From the NCBI GenBank assembly GCA_025667525.1, contig CM046880.1, positions 598,111,452-598,175,451 of the forward strand: 64,000 nucleotides of DNA. The letters are read 5' to 3'. The position numbers were made by a program, and so were the translations under genes. Positions 45,573 through 58,195 of the stretch are shown in pieces. The first letter of the stretch is position 1; the number at the start of each line of letters is the position of its first letter. Under the pieces are notes generated by a model. It was not told where the DNA came from, made no database searches, and worked only from the letters and a program-made list of their open reading frames with translations. The DNA comes from Glebionis coronaria (Eukaryota > Streptophyta > Magnoliopsida > Asterales > Asteraceae).

Positions 45573-46606
45573 ATCATCTTACATTGATGTAAATAACGAA
45601 ACTGCAATAATATCATTTATTTCTTATCGTTTCTCAGAAATTTTCAATTTACAAGTGTATATTTGTATGTATTTATTTACGCCAAGGTTGCTTATACTTT
45701 TTTCATGCTTGTTGATAGTAAAATTATCTGATAGTATCGCACAAAAAGTGTGAACTGGCGATAGTCCCTATTCTTTCATGCTTGTTGGCGGGAATACCCG
45801 ACCCAACCATTGTCCACCCCACAAAGAATAGCTCATGCTTGTTGATAGTATATTTGTTCTTATTCGCCACATAATGTTACACTGGACTTTAGTCCAACAT
45901 CTTTTTGCCAGCATTTCTAGCACTTTACTGTATTAGTATAAATTGCATTCGTGTTTATTATCTCTGTGTTGCGCGTATTTGAAAATTATTCGCATTATTA
46001 CCAATGAAGGACTTTTTAGGTGCTTGTGAGGAAAGTCTCGTCTCACCAAAATTCATTAGACTTTCTGTGTTATAGTAGTGGCTCCTTTCAGAAAGTTGGA
46101 ATCAAACAAAAACTTTCAAACGAGGTCGATTTCAGTACGAAATCTGTGTCTCGACTTTATGCGTTAATTGAGTCAGGTCCTACGATCGACTCAAAACCGG
46201 GTAAAAAAGATGCCCAGGCTAACTAAAAATAGTATAAAGTTAGAAAACTTATTGTTGTAACATTATAGCTAATTCCGAAGGTTTCTAAGAGATATACGAC
46301 TGCTTTCATCTAATTAGAGCAGATTCAGAAATATACGATACTCGAAGAGATCCATTAACTATAAGCTTCAAAAATTTGATTGAAAATTACCTTTTTTTCA
46401 AACTACATTTATGATATTTAAACAGGTTACAGAAGAAACTAGTTAAATCTTTCCCAAAACAAAAATATAGAAAACACTGGAAATATGCGTGTCAGCGTGC
46501 GTAAGCTATCCAACACTTGAACTCATTTAGCTTCCGATGTCTACATGCACTTTCGATCATTAATCAAGACTAGATCATCAAGCACCAATTTTTGTACTCA
46601 AAATTA
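45573..46606. other. Spacer between TNL remnants and the ABCC fragment
   Basis: No supported gene. A short phrase (CATGCTTGTTGATAGTA) occurs twice at about 45705 and 45834. The open frame at 46020-46226 shows no domain. Confidence 0.45.
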
Positions 46607-47779
46607 TTATGTCGCTGCTAAGTTTTCAAAACTGGAACTCGATCTCATACTATACTCAGCGACAAGCTTTGCAAACGAGGACGATTTATCTTCCAGCAAC
46701 TTCTTTGGAGAATCATATTCCTCAATCAAACCTGTATACAGAATTTTTTTTGCTTAGACAAAAGAATTTGATTGAAACATACTCATTAAACTTGCTTAAC
46801 GAACCTTGTTCTAGAACCAAAACCATGTCACTATCAAGCACAGACGTAATACGATGTGCAATCATTATAACAGTAGAGTCATTGAAGTGTCGATTGAGTG
46901 TCTGTTGAATCATTCCATCCCTTGCAGTATCGACTGATGCAGTAGCTTCGTCAAGAACCAAGACTTTGCTTTTTTTTAGTAGCACACGCCCTAGACACAC
47001 AAGCTGCCTTTGACCCACGCTCCAGTTCTCTCCATTCTCAGTAACTATTTACGTAAAATGAGAACTAATAAGACACCGTAATAGAAGTTGAAAATGCTAA
47101 ATGTAAAGAATATGAACAAGATCAACCTGGTGAGTCGAGTTTCCCTTCCTTGCTCCTCACTTCATCTCCAAGTTGACACTTATCCAGTACCTAAAGTAAT
47201 TACAAATATTGTTAAGAGTATGGGAGCATTTATATCTGCTTAATGTGTCTTTGATATAGAAGATAAGAAATTTTGAACGGGTTTGGGATAGCTTATCTAA
47301 ACTACTTATTTGATTGTTTACAAGTTTTAGAAAAACAGTTTAAAGTTTTTAAAAAGCATTAGCCAAACAAGAAATTTTAGTAAGCAACCCCAAACAACCC
47401 ATATATATGAAGCATAGCAATCGTTATTACTATGTAATTTAGCTACCTCCCAAATCTTATCATCTGTATACTCTTCAAGGGGGTCTAAGTTGCTACGAAT
47501 AGTTCCTTCAAACATGGTTGGATCTTGAGGAATTATGCTCAATCTTGAACGAAGATCATGAAGTCCAATTGTGGATATATTAACTCCATCTATCAGAATC
47601 TGTCCAGCTGCAGGTTCCACAAGGCGGAAGAGTGTCTGTATCAGAGTTGACTTCCCACTACCAGTTCTTCCTACAATCCCGGTTTTCTTTCCACCACTGA
47701 AAGTGCACGTAAGGCCTCGTAACACAAGTGGCATATGTGGTGCATACCGAACCTTTTCAAATGAAATCAAAAGATTCAA
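46607..47779 (-). pseudogene. ABCC-type (MRP) transporter fragment: second nucleotide-binding domain and C-terminus
   Basis: Four exons with good splice sites on the - strand: about 47779-47447, 47190-47127, 47044-46805 and 46731-46607 (stop TAA). They encode [17 protein letters not shown], Walker [12 protein letters not shown]-loop region [42 protein letters not shown] signature WSVGQRQ, Walker [14 protein letters not shown]-loop IMIAHRITS, and the tail DKSSSFAKLVAEY. That is the NBD2 end of plant ABCC transporters, which move glutathione and other conjugates out of the cytosol. All key motifs are intact, but the two membrane domains and NBD1 are absent: upstream sequence is an unrelated ENT-like exon. 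It is therefore a 5'-truncated fragment. Confidence 0.85.
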
Positions 47780-47820
47780 TAATAGTGTTTACTTGATCGA
47801 CTAGTACAGTATCATTATTA

Positions 47821-47927
47821 CGTTTCCTAGTGTCAACCTTGGATTCGTGATATGCAAGTATTGCCATTGCTCCTATAGCAAACGGTTGGTAGACGACGGT
47901 AAGTACCCTTGATGGATGGTAATCCTA
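47821..47927 (-). pseudogene. Exon fragment of an equilibrative nucleoside transporter (ENT-like)
   Basis: On the - strand, after the acceptor TTTATAG, one frame reads DYHPSRVLTVVYQPFAIGAM, then AILAYHESKVDTRKRN. The YHPSRVLTLVYQPFA phrase is characteristic, from memory, of plant ENT nucleoside transporters near an early membrane segment. The frame does not continue into the ABCC exon 50 bp further on and reaches a stop there. No other ENT exon was found. The assignment rests on one short exon. Confidence 0.6.
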
Positions 47928-48069
47928 TAAATTATGGAAACAAAAAAACACACTAATTCTTATGAATCAAGTACAATATATGCATAATGCACTTCCAGCT
48001 ATCTTGTTGTATGATAATGCTTCTTTTAATAGTTGATTAATTACATTGGAACAAACTAAAATGGAAAAG

Positions 48070-48221
48070 TAATAATAATAATAATAATAATGAAATTGGG
48101 ATTTCAATAATAATAATATACAGACTTAGTTTTTGTATTCAAAAAGGGTGGGCGCGCAGCTTGTTTCGCGGCTCCCTTCCAATTTTGTGTGATTAATAAA
48201 ACTGGAATTTCAATTAAAAAA

Positions 48222-48253
<32 letters not shown>

Positions 48254-48255
48254 AA
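48070..48255. repeat. Two (AAT)n microsatellites flanking a short repeat
   Basis: AATAATAATAAT tracts at about 48071-48090 and 48224-48250, each followed by TGAAATTGGG. The twin arrangement suggests a small local duplication. Confidence 0.75.
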
Positions 48256-48529
48256 TTGGGCTTCATATTGTCTATTTATGGACTTCTTATCCAGGGTCAA
48301 AACCGGGTCAATAAGATGACCCGTACTAAATTGCTAATATCTATTTCTTTTTAAGTTCTATTTTTTACACATTTAAACATAAAATTATTAAAATAATTGA
48401 ACACTGCATGTGGAGTTCTTCAATCTTCCACTTGTTTTCCAGAAGAATGTTAAATATTGTATCATTATATCATTATATATCGTTTTTTTTAAAACGACGA
48501 GTTAGTACCGAATTATTATATGATAAATG

Positions 48530-50190
48530 ATAAATTTACTAGTACAATAGTTCTTTTCTAACAAAAATTATAAATTTATATTATTTCATAAAATATTAAA
48601 ACCTTTTCATTTTTAGAAATCATAAAAATATTTAAAATATAACATTTGTTAATTTATAAATTAATCTATACTATTATATAAAGAGGTTAAATATAACTTA
48701 TTAGATCATATTTTGTTAAATTGATCTCAAGTATCTATGTAACAAACTTTTCTAACAAATTTTGTAATAAACTATTTAAAAAGCTTTTATTTTAAATTAA
48801 AATATTTTTTTATCTATTATTTTTTCTCATAAAATAATTTATCATATTTTTTAAAATTTCGTGTTTTTTAATTCAACATCTATTTTGATATATTTTTTTA
48901 TTAGAATTTAGTTTTTTTCATTTTTAGATAGTTTATTGTATTTTAATTTTTATATTTTTTACACATTTAATTTTAATTTGGCTAGAAATTTGATAAGTAA
49001 AAGTGTAATATTTGTTTAAAAAAAAATAATAATCGAGTACCCGTCGCTGTATTACGCGCGTATCATGCAAGTTTACTACAATAGATCTTCACAATTAAGT
49101 ATATATGAATAATTAAACGATAAACTATTAAAAGTGTAGTTGAAAATCTGTAGTCGCATCAACTTTTTGCATGCTTCTCCGATCCGAGCAGGAATTTGGC
49201 TCAAGAGTATCAAACTATATAATTAAAACCAAGTTTGCAAAACATTCATACTTGCACAACATTCATAAATCATAATTTCACATGATCATTGTGAGTAGTT
49301 GTTGGTTAGATGGGCTTTTTATATTAAAAGGACCTTTGAAATGGACTATTTAGTAGGCTTGCTTACATAGTTACATATACATACAAATTTTAAGCCCAAT
49401 AGGCTAATAATATATCCCTTGACATCAAAGATAATGAAATGTTTTCATAGGTTGCATTTAGGGATAATCATTTTGATTCGAATCTCAAATTCAAGCATGA
49501 ATCGTACCTGTAATCTTACTAATTTTCGGTACTTGAATCTTGTTCGGTGCGGTACCAGGACTATAAAATATGGCAAAAAATTCGTGACCACTAATTCAGT
49601 ACAGGACTGTTACCAAATAGGGAAATTCCCGTGAAAAACGAGAAAATCCCGTTTTTTCGGTGCCGATATCCGAATCCCATTCAGTACGGGATCGGTATAT
49701 AATTTTTAAATCGGAAAGAAATCGGGAGTATTAAATCAAAACGGATTCAGGACGAGAATGATATTGCGTTACAAATTAACAAGATATAGAGCTATAGTAT
49801 TAATTGTTACTCTATTCTTCGATAAAAAAAATGTGAGTATGTATTTAAATCTGGAAGGTCCAACTAACGTTTTTTTATATCTTTTATATCGTATTTGTCA
49901 ATTCAATTACTGAATCAACACCCTTATCATGCGTGAGAATTACGGATTTAATCATTTCGGTCGTTGAACCTATGTCTTGACCACGTCCATCGTTAGATTT
50001 ATAAAACCTAACACTTAGATCGCTAATATACATTGTAAAATAGTATTTATATTAACTTAACTTATAAAACACGATGCTTTTCTTACTCTGTTTTTTAATA
50101 AAAATATTGTAAATTATCAATATTATTTTAGCAATAATAAAAACATTAAATATAAATTCATATAAGTTCAGTGATTCAAAAGTAAAATTT
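48530..50190. repeat. Dispersed duplicate, copy 2 (also at 20215-22230)
   Basis: It shares ordered blocks with copy 1. Here the last two blocks are nearly adjacent (49950 and 49985), whereas copy 1 has about 1 kb between them. Conversely, an extra stretch of about 500 bp (48568-49075) is present only here. ORFs in this interval (49419-49634, 50052-50237) have no domain support. Confidence 0.75.
48665..49071. mobile_element. Possible small Helitron-like insertion
   Basis: It starts TCTATACTATTATATAAAG, as many plant non-autonomous Helitrons do, and ends after a GC-rich patch (ACCCGTCGCTGTATTACGCG) placed as a Helitron 3' hairpin would be. The stretch is absent from copy 1 of the surrounding duplicate. 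The terminal CTRR is not clean (CAAG), so the call is weak. Confidence 0.4.
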
Positions 50191-50605
50191 CCCAATAGAT
50201 AAAAATGTATAGGAAAATGGTAAAACAACAAATACAACTAGGAAAACCTAGATCTTTAACGAGTTAAAATGAGAGATCTACATAACGTTCATTTGGTGAC
50301 GTGTGTATTTTAATTATAATTTATGAGCTAGGTTTTGTTGATAGTTCATGGACCCCATCCTTATATCGTTTCTAAATTTATACAGTCGACCCGTCAGTTG
50401 GCCCGGACCACATCATGAACCGACAGTTGACACCACCCAATATGCCCTTTCCTTGCTTTGTTTAGATGGATACTTATCTGAACCGTCTATCTGATGTGAA
50501 CCAGGGGTCCATTAACCCAGTGATTGGTTGTTGCAATTTGTTACGGAGACATGTGAGCTAAACGAAAATTATAATTGTGAGCTGATGTAGGCACGTGAGG
50601 TGCAC
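50191..50605. other. Spacer, nothing recognised
   Basis: Non-coding sequence of mixed composition between duplicate copy 2 and a MITE. No ORF or repeat boundary could be supported. Confidence 0.45.
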
Positions 50606-50983
50606 TTATGTTGATGAGAGTGGTAAGAAACTTAATCACCGTCACGTTAGCGCTACATCAGTTTTTTAACAAACTCACTACAACATATCCAAACTTCCCA
50701 CCGGAGGTAATGACACTCACCCAAACTCACTACAACTCACTTTAAATACCTATTTTTTATAATTTAAACACACCTCACTCACAAAAAAACACCCACAAAT
50801 AAACCTAACCCAAAAGATAAAAACATTTAGACCCATAAAAGTTAAACTCACACAGGGTGAGTTTGCCCCTGTTTTTTTTTCTTTTCAACACTTACTCGCA
50901 CGCGACTAAATTAGAGAGAATGGATACCCACAAACGAGTATACAAACTCACGAGTGGCTTTTGATCCACTCCCAGCAGCCTTA
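50606..50983. mobile_element. Tourist-like MITE, copy B
   Basis: A 372-bp relative of the element at 21318-21677 (shared GAGGTAATGACACT, CACTACAACTCACTTT, AAACACACCTCACTC types). TTA flanks it at 50606-50608 and 50981-50983. The right end complement is GGCTGCTGGGAGTGG and the left end is TGTTGATGAGAGTGG, so the left TIR is mutated. Confidence 0.75.
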
Positions 50984-51279
50984 AGATATCCACACATGTT
51001 TCATAACAGACCTTTGTTGAATTTACGTTGCATAACTACGTTCGTATGGAAAAAACCGACATGATATCTGCTATTTTTTCTGTCTCAAAATTATTATTTT
51101 TCAACAAAAGAACATGATTTAAATAATTTATTTATTACAGTTTTTTATTTTTATACTTTGACAAAATAATAGTTTTAATCTTATATCATTAAAACTTTAT
51201 TTACATCTTACAATAATAATTTATAAAAAAAATATTAATCAAACTTTTGTATATATATGTATATATATTTATTATTAAA

Positions 51280-51675
51280 ATAATAGAGTGAGGTTCTTTC
51301 AGAACCAAATAAATGTACAGGACTGCGAGAACCGTTCTTTTCTTTTAATATGCACATGTATTTTCATCATATTAGTTCACCAAGTAGACATGTATGGATT
51401 TTCATAGTTTTAGGTCGTTAGGTACATGTATTTTAAAAACTATGTACATGTATTTTATTTCGTCTGTATCATAACTATCTTCGCGATGGATAGTATGAAA
51501 ACACATGTGCACTCTTTATATCACTTATGATATTCGGATCTATAATCGATAAAACAATTATTAAACGTGTAATTTAAACATAACGAGAAAAATGCATATG
51601 CATTGTTAAAAATAAAATATGGTTCTCGCAGTTCTGTATATTTATTTGGTTCTGAAAAGAACCTCACACTATAAT
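51280..51675. mobile_element. MITE with ~45-bp terminal inverted repeats
   Basis: The 386-bp element (51285-51670) has ends GTGAGGTTCTTTCAGAACC and, on the complement, GTGAGGTTCTTTTCAGAACC. Inverted similarity continues through AAATAAATGTACAGGACTGC and GAGAACC. ATAAT flanks both sides (51280-51284 and 51671-51675), but in such AT-rich DNA the TSD is not certain. Superfamily not assigned. Confidence 0.75.
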
Positions 51676-52260
51676 GATAATAATGAACAATTAAATTAGA
51701 ACATTAAAAAAAATCATTTTCACTAAAAAATAAAAATGAAACGAAAGAAGTAAACGATAACTTCTACGTAATATAAAAGATAGGTCACGTAAGCGATAAC
51801 TTTTATTTCGATAAATAGTCTTATAATTTTACTAGTTGGTGTCCATTTATGTCAAGTAAATGTTAAGAAATAATGGTCCTATTATATCCATAACAAGGAA
51901 CTTTCATGACTGGCGTAAAAATAATGATATTTGCTTTGGCAGAAATGGTTAAACTAAAACCTTTTCTCTTACATCTAAAGAAAGGGGTACTCGAACACAT
52001 GTAAAACCTTGAACGTTATATAGCACCCACCCCGGATACAAAGACCTTCTCGTGTATCCAAATAAGACCTTAACCGTTTGGTGAAGCCTGGAATGATCTA
52101 TGAACCTCATGAATAAGCCTTTTAATTAAAAAGTCAAACAGTCAACATCATTCCCAAAGCAATAACAGCATACGTACATGATGACAAAGTCAAAGTCAAA
52201 CCGGTGGAGACAATTGTTTCGCCATTAAAAGTTTAGAACAAGAAAACGGTATGGTCTCAC
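51676..52260. other. Spacer, nothing recognised
   Basis: AT-rich, then mixed sequence without a supported gene. Confidence 0.4.
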
Positions 52261-53155
52261 TAGAACCGTAATTGCACTAGAATTAGTCTTGTGGTGATGC
52301 TAAAATCTTCTGGAAGGATCTACGGGACAAAACACCTTCCACGTAAGCTGGATGATTATGATGCACCTACACACAAGAGACAACACACGTTAACTCGCCC
52401 CGGGTGTTATCCCAGGACCAAGCTCTGGTGTGAGAATAAGTATGGTAAGTGAGGTATGAAGTACGGTATTAACTATGTTGTCAGAGTATTCAATGTTTTG
52501 ATAATAAATATGAAAGACTATTTATAGGAGACTCTAGATACCTGCTGATGTGACTGTTCATACCTACAACGTTTCCCTAAATGGGTCTGGGTGTCCCTTG
52601 GTTCTGACACTGTATTCTTTCTTCTTTCAGTATACGCCAAGGCACCAGGTGGGACCTGGGTGCAGGTGACGTCATCATCTTCACTGTTCATGCCACGTGG
52701 ACTCCCGTTCCGGTGTCACTCCAGCTTCGCTCCGGTAAGTGCCACGTGTCATGGTGTCAGGATACTTTCCAGGACCATACACGAACATGTCCCCCCAATT
52801 ATAATATTATCCAGACTTCGGATGATGTTATACTTAAACTATTGGGCTTGGGCTTTTCATGGGGTCTTGGGTTTTCATAAGCTTCTAGGAGCGCCAAGTG
52901 TAATACACTTATTCTGTGGACAAGAGTGTGCCACGTGTATCTTCCCATTAACGGGGTTTCACGCCTTTCGAGGTGTTCTCCTATATATACTTGACTCTTT
53001 CGTTTGACATTTTCACCTTTTCACTTTTTACTTTCACTCTTTACTGTGTGTTATTTTTGGAGCGTGTTTCTTTTCGTTTCTTTCAGGTAGGTTCTCCGTA
53101 TTCCATATTTACTTTTTGTTCACCTTCCCTATCACATTTCTTGGTATGTCGAACG
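52261..53155 (+). promoter_or_regulatory. Upstream (LTR-like or promoter) region of the gypsy-type transposase ORF
   Basis: GC content rises compared with flanking DNA. A TATA motif (CTATATATACTTGACTC, 52980-52996) lies about 160 bp before the ATG and is followed by a T/C-rich leader. The open frame at 52591-53007 crosses the TATA box and has no known domain, so I treat it as non-coding. Whether this is an LTR could not be tested because no second copy is in the window. Confidence 0.45.
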
Positions 53156-54108
53156 ATGACTCAGACGGTGTCGCATCCACAGGGATCGTCAGATCGGTAT
53201 CTATTTGGCGCATTTCCGAAATGTTACAACCAGGCGGATGCTGACAGGCTGGCGGAGCATAAGATTTTGATTCGGCCCCCTCATAAGGGTTTATTGTATT
53301 TTTGTGGTTTGGATAGGCCTCCGTTTCATCCCGAGTGTCGTCGGGCGTTACGAGATGTGGAAGGGAATGGAAATACCTTTGTTTATTTGTGCCTTTCTTT
53401 TTGTGCTTACTAACCGTGGGTTTTCTTATCCCGCCTTCTGTTCTCCTATTTTCTTTGTTTGCAGAGGAAGCATGGACTGTTTCTTGCGTCTCCCAATTGG
53501 ACTGGGACCAAGGTAACAACAGAGGAAGAGATTCCCGTGGCTCAAAGTCCTGTTGACCGGAATTCACCTCCCTTGGAGAGAGGAGTGGCTATCCCGGCTT
53601 TGACCCGTTCACAACAATCCGTGGAGCACCCTGACGCCTGGATAGCTGCAGCCCGGGAGCTTCGTGAAGCTCTTTCTCTGAGAAGTCTCTTTTGGCTCAA
53701 AATGAGGATGATGGGACAGGGCCCAGCCAAAAGAAGCGGAAAGGGGACGACTCTAGGGTCGGTGTTAAAATAAGCAAGGTGACTTTGGTTGATCAAACAG
53801 GACCGGATCTACATCCAACCGGACCATCTCCGCTGGCCCAGTCAATGTCACGATGCCTGTTGTGGCCGAGAAGGGGGGCGTTTTGCACGAAGGAACTCAC
53901 GACGAGGCTATTGATCCTCCCATCCCGTCTCCCCTTCGTTCCGGAAAAGGCGCCCATGACTGGTAAGTTTTGTTTGTCCTTTATCTGTTTTTGTTCCTTT
54001 CGGCCTTATTTCTTACTTGGTATTTTTCGATACTTTTTCAGAAGGCTCTGAGCACCCCGATGCAGGGGACGATGATGAGGACGAAGACGAAGCGGATGAA
54101 GAAGGGAT

Positions 54109-54167
54109 TGTGGATTTGCCTTTTAGTAATCTGGTGGTCTAGGTGGGTGGTGGAAGGTGGCAGCCAT

Positions 54168-54204
<37 letters not shown>

Positions 54205-54413
54205 TGTGTGTGAAAATAAGAAAATGTGTATTAAGATGAAAAGAAACACAAATGAAACACAAGCAACACCCCTCCTTGGAAGCCTTGGAGGGGTATATAT
54301 AGTCACACAACGCACCTAAACTATACATGGTTTCCTAGTCTAGTCTAAGCGTGTATGACTATGATAACTAATGGGAATTCTTAAATGTCGTCACATAAAG
54401 TGAATTTCCAACA
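54109..54413 (-). repeat. 3' LTR of the GGGAT-flanked element
   Basis: 305 bp with an internal GA microsatellite (54172-54201, about 15 repeats). It contains the self-complementary CCTCCTTGGAAGCCTTGGAG and a TATA-like GTATATATAG. The other LTR has the shorter GA tract. Confidence 0.88.
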
Positions 54414-57400
54414 ATCTTCCCCCATGGGACGACGTGTAGAATTCCTTACAATATTTTTTCTAAAAAGTACATAATGATTAAGAACAAAATCTTTCATGAA
54501 GCGTCCAATGCTGATGATGTCTTCTGAGGCCTTTGACTTCAAGTCTTCACTTCAAAACGACTCATCTTTAAAGTAACTTGTAGTAGAAATACTGTAACTG
54601 CACGAGCTAAGTAATCCATATACTTCTGGTTAAGGAGAAGCTTCTGAATTAACTTCCCCCTAATTCATGTCACATAAACTTGATGTAGAAGCTTTTAAAT
54701 AGCTTCCCCCTAAACCGACAATCCTCATAAGCAATTTCAAAGCTTTCAATAAAGCTTAGAATGATTAAGCGCACAGCGGAATTTAACAAGAAAACCCCAT
54801 CATATAACATGATAATGTTGCTATGAGGGATTGAAAGTAAAGGGTACACCAAGTAGATCAACAACGTCTCTTTTCACGCTTGAATAATTCTTCTGAATTT
54901 TTCTTCCCCCTGAGAGTTCAAATTATGCATACTAGAAAGAATCAAGACATTTCTTCCCCCACATAGTTGAAGAAAGTAAACCAATCCCAAGTATGAAGCT
55001 CAAATATTGAAGTAGACACTTTATCCTGTTCATGAAGTTGACATCGTAACACCAGAGTCAATTAAGTCCCGGAAATGCACATATCTTCTTCCGGAGATGC
55101 ACCAGAGTCAATTAAGTCCCGGAAGTGCATATCTCTCCATATAGGATAATGATGATGAATAATTGCAACATCAAAACAATTAAACATCGAATCAGTAGTG
55201 TACCGTTTAGAGATTGATAACGCCACGAGTTAAAACACTGATTTTCTCTGCGGTTATGACAATTGTCTTCCCGGAATGTCTTCAAATCAAAAGAAGGTAT
55301 GAAGTTCATCACGTGTACTCATTGTGCGTTCAATATGTCTTATTCTTCCCCCTTGATGGTTTCGAAACTCGGAACCATCAATAAATCGTACGCACATGTA
55401 CCTGAAATCTCGTGAGAATAATAAATAAGATGAATTATATATTTTGTGAGAATCAGCTGCTGATCGGAATTCTCTACTCAAAAACTCTCCATGGCCATCT
55501 TTACCAACCCCTTGTAGGCAATTTGAAGTGACCACTAATAGAATGAACCAGATACATCAAACATGAAATTGAATAAAAATCCCTCGATCTTGTGACTTAA
55601 GCTTTCACAATTGTTGAATGAGGAACGGTGGAGAAATCTCTAAGTACCCAATGCATCACTGAAGAAGTCTATAAGCACAACACCTCTTGAAATTATCCAC
55701 GTCGACTAAGCGCGTGACATTGAGTACAACAATGTAACCCCTTTAAGTGATAGTTATCCGAGTCATCAACCAACCACCCCGAACCCGGAACCAGATAAAC
55801 AAGTCTTCATTCTAAGATTAAGCACGAGCAAGTTATCTTTGAAGAAAATAAATACACGCCTTCGAAAAAACCGTCTTCAATTCCAAATTATTAATACCCG
55901 ATCAAACAAATCGTAGCCACTAAAAATATAGCCTTTTTTCTTGGTCTTGTTAAATAAATTTTGTCACTTAGTCTCGTCAAATTGTCTCAACGAGGTTACG
56001 AAAAATTAACCATATAACGTAAATGATAAAATTTATCATTAGTTGTGGTAAAACTAACTTTTCGGCCCATTGATAATGTCAAATGCTCAAACCAATTAGT
56101 CCAAGCGTAGTCAACTACACTAAACATTTGGCCCAAATCAACTGGATATACCCGGTCCACTTAATCCATTTTATTGTAAAACTCGACTGGCCCCAATCAC
56201 TCTACCCAGTCCAACCCTTTGCTAAAATCGTGGCCCATGATAAGGATAGTTGATCCGGTCCACCTCAGGATGTAAAGGATATAAAAGAATGAGTTTACCC
56301 TAATTATACTCATAACCCTAATCTCATTTTCTTATCACCAGCCGCTTTTCTCTCCTACCAAATTACACCTAAAAAAAACTAATCCATCTCATCTAAACAG
56401 AAAAACCCATGAATCTTTAAACATCATCCGAAATCGTAATCTATTCTATTACATATGAAATCAAACCATAATCTTCTCCCATCTCGAATCCCCATCATAA
56501 TCTTGACGACAAAACCCAAGAATCGAATCCACTTAGATAATTAACCCAAACCCGAAACTGAACCAGTATTTGCTTTATCGATCCTTGTTCGTTTGAATCA
56601 AGAGGCTTTAAGATCCTAGTAGGGGTCTCGGGTAGGTCAAGTTTATTGCATGTTGGTTGAATTCGTTTCTTAAATTTTTAAATCGAAACAAAAAGAATAG
56701 TATGACAAATTTGTTATAAGTTTCTCTTTAATTTTTTCGAAAATCAAATGGGTTTACCCATCACATAACAGAGATGAGATGATTGTTCCCTGTGACAATC
56801 AAATCGATACAAAGGTGGACGTGAATAGATTCGTTCATACTCTATCTTTAACTATCGAAAATTAATGAAGGGTTAAACCTTTCCACAGATCGATGATGAT
56901 GGTGTTTTCGTGATGGATCTAAAATATCAAGGCTTGCATGTCCCCACACGAAAGGATATATGAATCTGAGATCTTTGTTTTTCTGTTTTTGATTTGAGTC
57001 TAGTTGATGTATAGATGGGATTAGGAGACAAAGGGATTTAGGTTAGATTTGGTGTTGATGAGTAATAAGGTGGAATGATTTGTTGGTTTTGGTCAAGACT
57101 TTTTAGTCTATTTAGGTCTCGGTAAGTTTTTAAGCATCATGGTCAGGTTTTGTTTACACTGGTCAAGGTCTTTCAAACTGCATCGCAATGTTTCTATTTT
57201 AAATCCCATCGCAACAAAAATGAGTCCATCGCAATGTTTGAAAAAAAATTCAGCAGCATGTTGTCATATATGCCATTGCGATAGGTCAAACCACCCATCG
57301 TAATGAGACCCATCTGAATGTGTCCCATCACAATGGGTACGGTCGAACCCATCGGAATGTGAAAAAAAACCCCATCGCAATCCATGCGATTGAAAGTGGC

Positions 57401-57906
57401 CATCGGAATGCATGCATCAGAAAACTTATCCATAGTATTTTTTTTCCGTTTTTCAGGGTCAGCTTTTTCTGAATCTGTTTTTCTCTTCTCATCTTCAAAA
57501 AAATGAGGAAACAAGAAACCCAGAAAAAATCTTATGATAGATCTTGAAAAGACCATATCGTGAAACTCCCAGATTTGAAAAAATACCAAATCTCGAAAAT
57601 AGAGAAACCAGAAAAAGTAAACACCAGGACTTTTGACCAGATCTAAAAGTTTGACTGTTTGGACCAGTGGGTTATGAATACCAGATGTGAGACTACTGAA
57701 ACCAAAACCAGGAGACCAAAAACTAGACCAGATGTAACTGTTTTTATAGACAAAGTAACATATCGTGACAAAAAAATTATGAATATTGAAAAATAAACAC
57801 AATCAGTGACAAAAATATGATAGGTTCGGACCAAAAAAAATTTTAGACCACCAAATCGAATACAAAAAACACGATCCAAGGATTGAACCGAGGCACTGAT
57901 GCCAAT
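54414..57906 (-). other. Interior of the GGGAT-flanked element, no coding capacity seen
   Basis: It is notable for many CTTCCCCC clusters (54415-54965 and 55345), which read as GGGGGAAG on the element strand, that is, repeated polypurine-like tracts. A block of CCCATCGCAATG-type repeats lies at 57180-57420. The open frames 55287-55535 and 57194-57802 (-) show no known domain. Confidence 0.75.
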
Positions 57907-58195
57907 TGTGGATTTTCTTTTTAGTAATCCGGTGGTCTAGGTGGGTGGTGGAAGGTGGCAGCCATGGTTGAGAGAGAGAGAGAGATGTTGTGTGTAAAAA
58001 TAAGAAAATGTATTAAGATGAAAAGAAACACAAATGAAACACAAGCAACACCCCTCCTTGGAAGCCTTGGAGGGGTATATATAGTCACACAATACACCTA
58101 AACTATACATGGTTTCTTAGTCTAGTCTAAGTGTGTGTGACTATGATAACTAATGGGAATTCTTGAATGTCGTCACATAAAGTGAATTTCCAACA
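57907..58195 (-). repeat. 5' LTR of the GGGAT-flanked element
   Basis: 289 bp; matches the left LTR except for the shorter GA tract (57970-57985) and scattered substitutions. Confidence 0.88.

Noticed and set aside
52591..53007. 138-residue ORF upstream of the transposase pseudogene
   Set aside because: It runs across a TATA box and leader and has no recognisable domain. More likely promoter or LTR sequence.
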